From positions 114,271-178,270 of the forward strand of contig JACCQI010000003.1 in NCBI GenBank assembly GCA_015709315.1: 64,000 bases of DNA, written 5' to 3'. This document shows, piece by piece, positions 1-7,294 of the stretch; position 1 is the first letter of the stretch, and every line of letters begins with the position of its first letter. The position numbers and the translations under genes are program-made. The notes below the pieces were generated by a model that was not told where the DNA came from, did not search any database, and saw only the letters and a list, made by a program, of their open reading frames with translations. This stretch comes from Desulfovibrionaceae bacterium. Its GTDB lineage: Bacteria > Desulfobacterota > Desulfovibrionia > Desulfovibrionales > Desulfovibrionaceae.

Positions 1-1413
1 TCGGAGCTGGGCGGCGAGATCGTCTGGGACGAAGGGCTGCTGGACGAGGTCGCCAACCTGGTCGAGTACCCCAAGCCGATCATCGGCGACATCGACAAGC
101 TGTATCTCGAACTGCCGCGCGAGGTCCTGCTGACCTCCATGCAGTCCCATCAGAAATCCTTTGGCGTGCAGGGACCGGACGGCAAGCTGCTGCCTCATTT
201 CCTGACCACCCTGAATTTGGAGCCCAAGGACGTGGCCCTGGTCAAGAAGGGCTGGGAGCGCGTGCTCAAGGCCCGTCTTGAGGACGCCCGCTTCTTCTGG
301 GAGGCGGATTGCAAGGTGGACATGAACGTCTGGCTGGACAAGCTGGAAAACGTGGTCTTCCTCGGCCCGCTGGGTTCGGTGGGGGACAAGTCCCGCCGCA
401 TCGAGACCCTGTGCCGCAAGCTGGCCGAAGCGCTCAGCGAATCGCAGTCCATCCTGCCCGGCGGAATCGAGCGGTACGCCCGTGCGGGCCGGTTGGCCAA
501 GGCGGACCTGGTGTCCGAAATGGTCATCGAGTTCGACAGCCTCCAGGGCAAGATGGGCGGCATCTACGCCGAACGCGCCGGAAAGGGTGAGATCGTGTCC
601 CAGGGCATCTACGAGCAGTACCTGCCCGCCGGTCCCGACACCCCGGTGCCGTCCAGTTTGGCCGGTGCCCTGGTCTCCATGGCGGACAAGGTCGACACCA
701 TGGCCGGTTGCTTCGGCCTGGGCAAGGTGCCCACCGGTGCCAACGACCCGTATGCCCTGCGCCGCTGCGCCCTGGGCATCGCCCGCATCATCATGGAGCA
801 CGGCCTGGACGTGGACCTGGAGCGGCTTCTGGTCTCGGCGCAGGAGGCATACTCCGGCGTCAAGTGGAAGGTCGAACCGTCCGAGGCCTTGAAAAAACTG
901 GAGGATTTCTTCGCACAGCGTCTGCGCTCCCTGTTCACCGGGCAGGGCTTCGACACCCGCGTGGTGGACGCCGCGTTGGGTGCCGGGTTCAACGACATCC
1001 GCACCCTCAAGGCCCGCCTGGAAGCGCTTTCCGAATTCAGCAAGGTGGACGGCTTCGAGCAGTCCGTGCTGACCTTCAAGCGCGCTGCCAACATCATCCG
1101 CAAGCAGGGTGACGAGGCCGGGCAGGAACTCACCGGCAGCTACGACGCCGACCTGTTCGACGGCGACCACGAGCAAGCCTTCGGCTCCAAGCTGGAAGAG
1201 GTGGCCCCCCGGTTTGACGACCTGTGGGAACACGATGATTTCGCGGGGCTTTTCGCCTTGCTCGGCGAGCTGCGGCCTTCGGTGGACGGATTCTTCGACA
1301 ACGTCATGGTCATGTGCGACGATGCCGCCGTGCGGCTGAATCGGTTGAATTTGCTCAAGGCCCTGGTGGATCGCCTGGGTCGGCTGGCGGACTTCAACGC
1401 ATTGCAGGTATAG
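1..1413 (+). CDS. glyS: Glycyl-tRNA synthetase beta subunit, C-terminal part (5' end outside the window)
   Basis: The reading frame is open from base 1 and ends at TAG 1411-1413, so about 470 C-terminal residues of the class II GlyRS beta chain are present. The visible start (LGGEIVWDEGLLDEVANL, then LPREVLLTSMQSHQKSF) matches the conserved core of this subunit. Near the C-terminus, alpha-helical sequence resembles the anticodon-binding (DALR-like) region. GlyS works with GlyQ (alpha) to charge tRNA-Gly in an alpha2beta2 enzyme; glyQ would be expected just upstream, outside the window. The internal ATG at 139 is not the start, because family-conserved sequence precedes it. Recognition is by family motifs only. 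Confidence 0.93.
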   Translation, partial: SELGGEIVWDEGLLDEVANLVEYPKPIIGDIDKLYLELPREVLLTSMQSHQKSFGVQGPDGKLLPHFLTTLNLEPKDVALVKKGWERVLKARLEDARFFWEADCKVDMNVWLDKLENVVFLGPLGSVGDKSRRIETLCRKLAEALSESQSILPGGIERYARAGRLAKADLVSEMVIEFDSLQGKMGGIYAERAGKGEIVSQGIYEQYLPAGPDTPVPSSLAGALVSMADKVDTMAGCFGLGKVPTGANDPYALRRCALGIARIIMEHGLDVDLERLLVSAQEAYSGVKWKVEPSEALKKLEDFFAQRLRSLFTGQGFDTRVVDAALGAGFNDIRTLKARLEALSEFSKVDGFEQSVLTFKRAANIIRKQGDEAGQELTGSYDADLFDGDHEQAFGSKLEEVAPRFDDLWEHDDFAGLFALLGELRPSVDGFFDNVMVMCDDAAVRLNRLNLLKALVDRLGRLADFNALQV

Positions 1414-1431
1414 GTTGGAACCAGAAAAGGC

Positions 1432-1470
1432 TTGACATCGGAGGGAGAGTCCATATAAAAAGCTCTCCCT
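1432..1470 (+). promoter_or_regulatory. Sigma-70-type promoter of rpsT embedded in a hairpin
   Basis: TTGACA (1432-1437), 16 bp, TATAAA (1454-1459). An inverted repeat, GGGAGAG (1443-1449) and CTCTCCC (1463-1469), brackets the -10. It is followed by only three T, so it is at best a weak glyS terminator. The hairpin and the promoter occupy the same DNA. Confidence 0.7.
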
Positions 1471-1530
1471 TTGGGGAAAATAGCATACATACGTATTTTA
1501 CTACGATAAGAAAGATCAGGAGAAACGACA

Positions 1531-1794
1531 TTGGCTAATCACAAATCCGCACTGAAGAGGCATCGTCAGAGCTTGAAGCGTCGCGCCCGCAACCGCGTTT
1601 CCAAGACCCGCATCAAGAACACCGTCAAGGCTGTTCGTCTGGCCATCGAGGAAAACGACGCCGCAAAGGCGCAGGAGGCCTTGCAGGCCGCTACCGCCGT
1701 TCTGGACAAGGCCGCCCGCAAGAAGGTCATCCACGACCGCCAGGCCCAGCGCCGCATTTCCCGCCTCCAGGCCGCCGTCAACAAGATCGCCTAA
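1531..1794 (+). CDS. rpsT: 30S ribosomal protein S20
   Basis: An 87-residue, strongly basic protein opening [20 protein letters not shown], the classic S20 N-terminus that binds 16S rRNA in the small subunit. The start is a TTG at 1531 with CAGGAGA about 8 nt upstream; no in-frame ATG fits. TTG or GTG starts for rpsT are common in proteobacteria and are linked to S20 autoregulation of its own translation (family knowledge, not shown here). The gene is monocistronic, with its own promoter at 1432-1459 and a strong terminator at 1820-1850. Confidence 0.97.
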   Translation: MANHKSALKRHRQSLKRRARNRVSKTRIKNTVKAVRLAIEENDAAKAQEALQAATAVLDKAARKKVIHDRQAQRRISRLQAAVNKIA

Positions 1795-1819
1795 AGGCGT
1801 TCTCCAGTCAGCATATCTT

Positions 1820-1850
1820 GCCCGCCGCACGCGTGTGCGGCGGGCTTTTT
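1820..1850 (+). terminator. rpsT intrinsic terminator
   Basis: Perfect 11-bp stem GCCCGCCGCAC / GTGCGGCGGGC with a GCGT loop, followed by TTTTT (1846-1850). Confidence 0.92.
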
Positions 1851-1866
1851 GCGTTGGATCACGGGC

Positions 1867-2541
1867 TTAGCGCCCTTGGTCCGCGATATCCCGGAGCGCC
1901 TTCTCGTCGAGGATGGTGATCTGACTGCCGTTGATATTGAGGATGCCCTCATCCGTAAACCGTTTGAAAATACGGGATAATGTTTCCTGAATGGTGCCGA
2001 GGTACAGGGCGATCTGGCCCTTGGGCAGGTCGAGCCGGAGGGTTTCCGAATCCTGGGACGAGCGCAGGAGCATGAGGTAGGCGGCCACCCGTGACGGCGT
2101 TTCCTTGAGGCTCAGGTCGTCGATCTTGGCGACCAGGATACGCAGCCGCTGCGAGAGCATGGCCATCATCTTCATGGCCATGTCCGGGTCCTCGCGGAGC
2201 ACCTTCCGGAACCCGTCGCGGGGAAAGAACAGGACCTCGCAGTCGTCCAGGGCCTCGCATTGGGCCGGGAACGTGGTCCCCTGGAACATGGGCACTTCGC
2301 CCACGGCCTCGCCCGGGCCGAAGACGTGCAGGATCTGCTCCTTGCCGGACGGGGACGAGCGGAAGACCTTGACCCGGCCGGAAACCGTCGCATAGAAGCC
2401 GTCGGCCGGGGTATCGGCCAGGAACAAGGTCTCTCCCTTGCCGAATCTTTTCATCACCGACGCGTCCGCGAGCCGGGCGCAGTTCTCCTCGGGCAATCCC
2501 TCGAAAAAAGTGATCGTCTTCACCGCTGCCAGTTTGTTCAT
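1867..2541 (-). CDS. Crp/Fnr-family transcriptional regulator, HcpR-like
   Basis: A 224-residue protein with an N-terminal cyclic-nucleotide-binding-type beta-barrel (GETLFLADTPADGFYAT, then GEAVGEVPMFQG) and a C-terminal winged helix-turn-helix containing LPKGQIALYLGTIQETLSRI, where the recognition helix lies. No N-terminal Cys cluster of the FNR type is visible. Proteins of this kind in Desulfovibrionales (HcpR) control nitrogen-oxide and nitrosative-stress genes, and some bind heme. The gene diverges from the Fe-S/siroheme operon at 2628, with a TGAC-N4-GTCA palindrome between them, so local control of that operon plus autoregulation is the simplest inference. The HcpR assignment is by context and architecture only. 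Confidence 0.8.
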   Translation of the reverse strand: MNKLAAVKTITFFEGLPEENCARLADASVMKRFGKGETLFLADTPADGFYATVSGRVKVFRSSPSGKEQILHVFGPGEAVGEVPMFQGTTFPAQCEALDDCEVLFFPRDGFRKVLREDPDMAMKMMAMLSQRLRILVAKIDDLSLKETPSRVAAYLMLLRSSQDSETLRLDLPKGQIALYLGTIQETLSRIFKRFTDEGILNINGSQITILDEKALRDIADQGR

Positions 2542-2578
2542 TTTATCATATGCGCCTTGTTTTATTTTGATATGGTAA

Positions 2579-2593
2579 TTTGACCTAAGTCAT
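2579..2593. promoter_or_regulatory. Candidate Crp/Fnr-type operator
   Basis: TTTGACCTAAGTCAT contains the perfect palindrome TGAC-CTAA-GTCA (2581-2592), placed between the divergent Crp/Fnr gene and the Fe-S operon. It resembles the TTTGACC-type half-sites reported for HcpR-family regulators. It also overlaps the ATG at 2592, which argues against translation starting there. Confidence 0.5.
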
Positions 2594-2627
2594 GGGCCTC
2601 GTCAAAAAAAATCTCCATCGTGGGGCC

Positions 2628-3959
2628 ATGGAGACCGGAAACGTGCGCGCATACCGCCTGATTATACCGTTTTTCGCCATGCTGCTTTTGGCGTCCCACG
2701 CCTTGCGGCGCGGCGACGTCGGCTTGGCCGCTTGCCTGGCCGTCATGTCCGGGCTGTTGTTCACCCGCAGGGCCTGGGTCCGGCCGACAGCGGCCGCCGT
2801 ATTGGTCGTGGGCGGCTGGATATGGGCCGATGCCCTGGTCAATCTGGTTTCCATCCGCCAGGCCCTGGGCCTCCCCTGGGCGCGGCTGGCAACCATCATG
2901 TGCGGGGTCATTCTGCTGGACGGCCTGGCCCTGGCGGTTCTGCTCGGCCAGGGGACCGAGCGGCTTTTCAATCGGGGGGCGGATCGCGCCTGGGCGCGCG
3001 CCGGAATGTTCGCCCTGACGGTCTTCGGTCTGGCCATGGCCCGGCATCACGTGCCGTTTCCCGTGCTGTTGGCCGACCGCTACTGGCCGGGATGGGGCTG
3101 GTTCGAGATATTCGGCCTGTCCCTCTACGCCCAATGGGTGGGCGGCCTGATGCTGCGCCCGGAGAACCATCGAAAGCTCAGGCCGCGCATCTGGGGGCTG
3201 TTTTCCCTCGTTTTCTTTCTCCAACTGGGGCTGGGCCTTCTCGGCATGGACAGGATGCTCATGACCGGGGACCTGCATTTGCCGGTTCCGGCCCTGATCG
3301 CGGCCGGGCCGGTCTTTCGCGGCGGCGGCTATTTCATGCTCGTCCTGTTTTCCGTGACCGTGCTCCTGGCCGGCCCGGCCTGGTGCAGCCATCTCTGCTA
3401 CATCGGCGCCTGGGACGACGCCATGAGCCGTCTGGCGGGCCGTCCAGCCACCCAGGGGCCCCTGCGCGGACTGAGCGTCGCCGGACGCGGCCTGACCCTT
3501 ATCCTGGCCGTTGGCGGGGCATACGCGCTGCGCGCCATGGGCGTGCCCGCTGCCACGGCCGTCCTGTTCGGGGCCGGTTTCGGCCTGGTCGGCGTGGGAG
3601 TCATGGTTTTCGCTTCCCGCAGGGCAGGGGCCATGGTCCACTGCACCGCGTTCTGCCCCATGGGGCTGGCGGCCAATGTCTTCGGCAGGCTTTCGCCGTG
3701 GCGCATCCGCATCGGCGCGGACTGCACCCGGTGCGGGGCCTGTTTCGCCCTGTGCCGGTACGGCGCGCTGGACGAAGCCAGGGTGAAGCGGGGCGTTCCG
3801 GCGCTGTCCTGCACCTTGTGCGGGGACTGCGTGTCCGCCTGCGCGCACAACCAGATCGGCTACCGTTTTCCGGGACTGTCCGGCGATCATGCCCGGACGT
3901 TGTTCATTGTTTTAGCGGTTGCGCTGCACGCCATGTTTTTGGGCGTGGCGCGAATTTAA
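2628..3959 (+). CDS. NapH/NosR-like polytopic membrane 4Fe-4S protein
   Basis: About 443 residues. Many hydrophobic segments fill the first 330 residues, followed by paired NapH/NosR-type cysteine motifs (GPAWCSHLCYIGAWD and CTAFCPMG) and a soluble tail with two ferredoxin motifs (CTRCGACFALCRYGAL and CTLCGDCVSACAH). Such proteins move electrons from the membrane quinol pool to soluble or periplasmic reductases. I start at ATG 2628, preceded by GGGG, because the ATG at 2592 has no ribosome-binding site and sits inside the operator-like palindrome. First gene of a tight operon with a ferredoxin, a cupin and a small siroheme reductase; it is probably the membrane electron donor for that set (inference). 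Confidence 0.85.
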   Translation: METGNVRAYRLIIPFFAMLLLASHALRRGDVGLAACLAVMSGLLFTRRAWVRPTAAAVLVVGGWIWADALVNLVSIRQALGLPWARLATIMCGVILLDGLALAVLLGQGTERLFNRGADRAWARAGMFALTVFGLAMARHHVPFPVLLADRYWPGWGWFEIFGLSLYAQWVGGLMLRPENHRKLRPRIWGLFSLVFFLQLGLGLLGMDRMLMTGDLHLPVPALIAAGPVFRGGGYFMLVLFSVTVLLAGPAWCSHLCYIGAWDDAMSRLAGRPATQGPLRGLSVAGRGLTLILAVGGAYALRAMGVPAATAVLFGAGFGLVGVGVMVFASRRAGAMVHCTAFCPMGLAANVFGRLSPWRIRIGADCTRCGACFALCRYGALDEARVKRGVPALSCTLCGDCVSACAHNQIGYRFPGLSGDHARTLFIVLAVALHAMFLGVARI

Positions 3960-3988
3960 AAATAAAATGAAATAAAGAGGATATCATT

Positions 3989-4771
3989 ATGTTGAGCACA
4001 AGAAAAATGATCACCATCGACGAGGACCTGTGCAACGGCTGCGGCCAGTGCGTGCCCGCCTGCGAAGAGGGGGCCCTGGCCATCGTCGACGGCAAGGCCC
4101 GGCTGGTCAAGGAAATATACTGCGACGGCCTGGGCGCGTGCCTGGGCGATTGTCCCACCGGGGCGCTCAAGGTCGAGGTGCGCAAGGCCGAGGACTTTGA
4201 CCCCGCGGCCGTGACCGAACATTTGAAGGCCCAGGGCCGTGCGGTCCCGAACCACATGCCCGATCCCGCCAGCCTGCGCATGGGCGACACGCCCAGGCCC
4301 CCGAGCGGCTGCCCCGGCGCGGCGCTGCAAACCATGACCCCCTGCGGCCGGGCCAACGTACCCTCCGTGCAGCTCGCCGGTTCCGCGCTTTCCCACTGGC
4401 CGGTCCAGCTCCGCCTGGTGCCGCCCACCGCGCCGTTTCTCAAGAACGCCGATTTGCTTTTGACCGCCGACTGCGTGCCCGTGGCCATGCCTGGCTATCA
4501 CGGCGAGTTCGTGCCCGGCCGGGTCGTGCTCATGGGTTGTCCCAAGTTCGACGACCAGATGGCATATGTGGAAAAATTGGCCGATATCATTGCCGAAAAT
4601 GAACTGAAATCCATCACCGTCCTGGAGATGGAGGTGCCGTGCTGCTCGTCCATGAGCGTTATCCTGAACGAGGCGGTGAAGCGGGCCGGGAAGCCGATGG
4701 GTGCCGTCCGCGCGACCGTGGCCCGCACCGGCGAGGTGCTGGAAACCGCGCCCCTGCGACTGGGCGCATAG
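3989..4771 (+). CDS. Two-cluster 4Fe-4S ferredoxin-domain protein
   Basis: A 260-residue soluble protein. The N-terminal 60 residues hold ferredoxin cysteines C15, C18, C21 and C25 (CNGCGQCVPACEEGAL), then CDGLGACLGDCPTGAL (C45, C51, C55). The remaining 200 residues include a Pro/Cys-rich middle (PPSGCPGAALQ) and a C-terminal stretch GCPKFDD...EVPCCSSM that may hold a further metal site. Start ATG 3989 follows AAAGAGGAT. Proteins of this shape are common in anaerobes as 'ferredoxin, iron-sulfur binding'. The exact partner is unknown; position between the NapH-like protein and the siroheme reductase suggests a soluble electron shuttle. Confidence 0.82.
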   Translation: MLSTRKMITIDEDLCNGCGQCVPACEEGALAIVDGKARLVKEIYCDGLGACLGDCPTGALKVEVRKAEDFDPAAVTEHLKAQGRAVPNHMPDPASLRMGDTPRPPSGCPGAALQTMTPCGRANVPSVQLAGSALSHWPVQLRLVPPTAPFLKNADLLLTADCVPVAMPGYHGEFVPGRVVLMGCPKFDDQMAYVEKLADIIAENELKSITVLEMEVPCCSSMSVILNEAVKRAGKPMGAVRATVARTGEVLETAPLRLGA

Positions 4772-4782
4772 GAGGAAAGGCC

Positions 4783-5100
4783 ATGAGGAAGATCGAACTC
4801 TATAAGGAACATGGTTTCAAGGACTTGACCTTTTCCAATTATCTGGTGCATGAGTCCGAGTTCATGAAGGTCATCAATTTCAATTTTCGGGCCGGGCAGA
4901 AGCTGCCCGTTCATTCCCACGACCTGGAAGGGGAGTTGACCCTGACCGTGCTGGAGGGGCGGGGGGAGTTCCTGGCCGCCGACGGCGCGGCCATGCCCGC
5001 CGAACCCGGCGATGTGCTGGTCTCGGGCATTGCCGAGCCGCACGGCGTGAGCGCCATCACGGACATGCGTGTGCTGGTAACCATAGCCCCGCCTATCTGA
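4783..5100 (+). CDS. Small cupin-domain protein
   Basis: A 105-residue single cupin barrel. The first cupin motif is seen as AGQKLPVHSHDLEGELTLTV (H-x-H then E), and the second as EPGDVLVSGIAEPHGV. These His/Glu positions normally bind a metal such as Fe, Mn or Ni. Start ATG 4783 follows GGAGGAAAGG. It lies 11 nt after the ferredoxin gene, and its stop at 5098-5100 is 1 nt from the next start, so it is surely co-transcribed. Function is unknown; a redox-stress or metal-sensing accessory role is only a guess from the neighbourhood. Confidence 0.8.
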   Translation: MRKIELYKEHGFKDLTFSNYLVHESEFMKVINFNFRAGQKLPVHSHDLEGELTLTVLEGRGEFLAADGAAMPAEPGDVLVSGIAEPHGVSAITDMRVLVTIAPPI

Positions 5101-5101
5101 T

Positions 5102-5761
5102 ATGGAACTGAAAGAATTCATTGAACAATTGCCGAAACGAGCCGTCAGGGCGAAAAAGGACGGCACCTATACCGTGACCCCGGGCATGCGCCAGGGCGTT
5201 TTGCCCGCCGGCCAGTTGGCGGCCATTGCCGGCGTCGTCGAGGAATACGGCCTGAAGGGCGTCCGTATCAGTACGGGCCAGCGGCTGGTGGTGGACGGCG
5301 TCCCCGGTGAAGTCCTGCCCGAGGTCGTGGAGAAGATCGGTCCCGTGGGGGACGTTTTCCGCAACAAGGTCCAGGCGTGCCAGGGCGTATCCGGCTGCAA
5401 CCTGGGCCAGCGGGACTCCATGGGCGCGGCGGCCGCGCTGGAGGAGTTCCTGAAGGACCGGAAATTCGGCATCAAGCTCAAGGCCGGCGCGTCCGGTTGC
5501 CCCATGTGCTGCGCCGAGTCCATGATCCGCGACGTGGGGCTCATCGGCCGGAAGAACGGCTGGACCGTTTCATTCGGCGGCAACGGCGGCAGGAGGGCGC
5601 GCAAGGGCGACATCCTGGCCGTGGACGTTTCCAGGGAGGAAGCCTTCGCCGTCATCGGCAAGGCGCTGGATTATTATGCGGCCAATGCCCGGAACAAGGA
5701 GCGCACGGCCCGTTTCGTTGAACGGGTGGGCATAGATGCGGTCAAAGCCGCCATTCGTTAG
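5102..5761 (+). CDS. Miniature siroheme/4Fe-4S nitrite-sulfite reductase-like protein
   Basis: 219 residues, about a third of a normal siroheme reductase. It keeps the half-domain (QGVLPAGQLAAIAGVVEEYG) and the complete siroheme-[4Fe-4S] ligand set C93-x5-C99 (CQGVSGCNLGQRDS) and C133-x3-C137 (GASGCPMCCAES). Length and motifs match the low-molecular-weight, low-spin 'assimilatory-type' sulfite reductase known from Desulfovibrio vulgaris. The substrate in vivo could be sulfite, nitrite or another N/S oxide; the divergent HcpR-like regulator hints at nitrogen oxides. It ends the operon, followed by a terminator at 5786-5815. Confidence 0.87.
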   Translation: MELKEFIEQLPKRAVRAKKDGTYTVTPGMRQGVLPAGQLAAIAGVVEEYGLKGVRISTGQRLVVDGVPGEVLPEVVEKIGPVGDVFRNKVQACQGVSGCNLGQRDSMGAAAALEEFLKDRKFGIKLKAGASGCPMCCAESMIRDVGLIGRKNGWTVSFGGNGGRRARKGDILAVDVSREEAFAVIGKALDYYAANARNKERTARFVERVGIDAVKAAIR

Positions 5762-5785
5762 AATTCATCCCGGTTTCCCCAAGCG

Positions 5786-5815
5786 GCGGCCCTGTCATGC
5801 AGGGCCGCTGTTTTT
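5786..5815 (+). terminator. Terminator of the Fe-S/siroheme operon
   Basis: GCGGCCCTG (5786-5794), loop TCATG, CAGGGCCGC (5800-5808), then TG and TTTTT. Confidence 0.88.
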
Positions 5816-5858
5816 CGTAACAAATGGATATTATTGAACGGTGGGAAATTCCGGCATG

Positions 5859-5887
5859 TTGCGCTGACGGAAAAACCAGCGTACTAG
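5859..5887 (+). promoter_or_regulatory. Possible trkA promoter
   Basis: TTGCGC (5859-5864), 17 bp, TACTAG (5882-5887), ending 39 nt before the TTG start of trkA. Only a partial consensus match. Confidence 0.35.
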
Positions 5888-5926
5888 ATTTGGTGTTGCG
5901 AGTCTGATTTCACACGGGAGCATTAC

Positions 5927-7294
5927 TTGCGGGTCATCATCATCGGGGCCGGAGAGGTCGGATTTCATATTTCCCAGCGCCTAGCTGTCGAGAACAAGGA
6001 AGTCGTGGTCATCGACACCTCGGACGAGGCGTTGCGCAAGGTCGCGGAGACCTCCGACGTGCAGACGCTCCAGGGATCGGGCAGCAGCCCGCGCATGCTG
6101 GAGGACGCGGGCATCATGGAGGCCGACATCCTGCTGGCCGTCACCGACTCCGACGAGATCAATCTTCTGGCCTGTTTCTTTGCCGACATGCTCAACGACA
6201 AGATCACCAAGCTGGCGCGTGTTCGTGGCGAGAGGTACACGAATTACAAGCACTTGTTGACGGGTGAAGGGGCGAACATCACCAAGATCATCAACCCCGA
6301 CGAAGAGGTCGTCAACTCGGTGCTGCGGCTCATGTCCGTGCCCGGGGCGGTGGAGATCAACGAGTTCGCGGGCGGCAAGATCAGGCTCATCGGCATTCAC
6401 CTGCCCGAGAACAGTCCCATCCTGGGCAGCAAGCTCATTCATTTGCGGTCCAAGATCGGCGAGGACCTGGGCATTGTCATCGCGGCCATTGTGCGCGACG
6501 ACCAGCTTATCATTCCCAGCGGCCTGGACGTCATCAAGAAGGACGACGTGGTCTATTTCGTCTGCGACATCCGCGACCAGGAGGAGATTCTCGAACGGCT
6601 GGGAATCTCCAGCGAGCCGGTGCGCGAGGTGATGATCATAGGCGGCGGCAACATCGGCTTCAAGCTGGCCAAGGCCTTGGACAACAAGTACTACCACACC
6701 CGGCTTTTGGAAAATCGCCAGGAGCGCTGCGAGTACCTGTCCGAGCATCTGGACCGGCCCATCGTGCTCATGGGAGACTCCACGGACCAGGAGATACTGC
6801 GAGAGGAGAACGTCCACGACATGGACATGGTCATCGCCGTGACGGGCGACGAGGAAACCAATATCCTGTCCTGTTTGCTGGCCAAGAGCCTGGGGGCCAA
6901 GAGCACGGTCACGCGGGTCAACAATTTCGGCTATATGCCGCTCATACAGCCCATCGGCATCGACTACGTGGTCTGTCCCAGGCTGTCGGCGATCAACTCG
7001 CTGCTGCACTTCATCCGGCGGGGCCGGATCATGTCCTCGGTGTCCATCAAGGGCGAGGCCGCCGAGGCTCTGGAAACCGTGATTCTCGAGGATTCCCCCA
7101 TCGTGGGCAAGATGGTCAAAGACCTCGACTTTCCGCGCGGCTGCCTGGTGCTTTGCTTCCAGCGGGGCGAGGACGTGCTTATTCCCCGCGGCGACACGCT
7201 GGTGAAACCCAACGACCGGTTGATCATTATTTCCACCCGGCAGAACATTCCTAAGGTTGAAAAGGTCCTGACCACGAAAGTGGAGTTTTTCTAG
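5927..7294 (+). CDS. trkA: Trk potassium uptake system NAD-binding regulatory protein TrkA
   Basis: 455 residues with two RCK (regulator of K+ conductance) modules in tandem. Module one opens MRVIIIGAGEVGFHIS (GxGxxG, residues 7-12) and module two repeats it as IIGGGNIGFKLA; each is followed by a TrkA-C domain (EINEFAGGKIRLIGI and VSIKGEAAEALETVI). TrkA binds NAD(H)/ATP on the cytoplasmic face and gates the TrkH channel. The start is a TTG at 5927 with CGGGAG upstream; the sequence from there matches the family N-terminus exactly. trkH begins on the base after the TAG, so the two are translationally coupled. Confidence 0.95.
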   Translation: MRVIIIGAGEVGFHISQRLAVENKEVVVIDTSDEALRKVAETSDVQTLQGSGSSPRMLEDAGIMEADILLAVTDSDEINLLACFFADMLNDKITKLARVRGERYTNYKHLLTGEGANITKIINPDEEVVNSVLRLMSVPGAVEINEFAGGKIRLIGIHLPENSPILGSKLIHLRSKIGEDLGIVIAAIVRDDQLIIPSGLDVIKKDDVVYFVCDIRDQEEILERLGISSEPVREVMIIGGGNIGFKLAKALDNKYYHTRLLENRQERCEYLSEHLDRPIVLMGDSTDQEILREENVHDMDMVIAVTGDEETNILSCLLAKSLGAKSTVTRVNNFGYMPLIQPIGIDYVVCPRLSAINSLLHFIRRGRIMSSVSIKGEAAEALETVILEDSPIVGKMVKDLDFPRGCLVLCFQRGEDVLIPRGDTLVKPNDRLIIISTRQNIPKVEKVLTTKVEFF

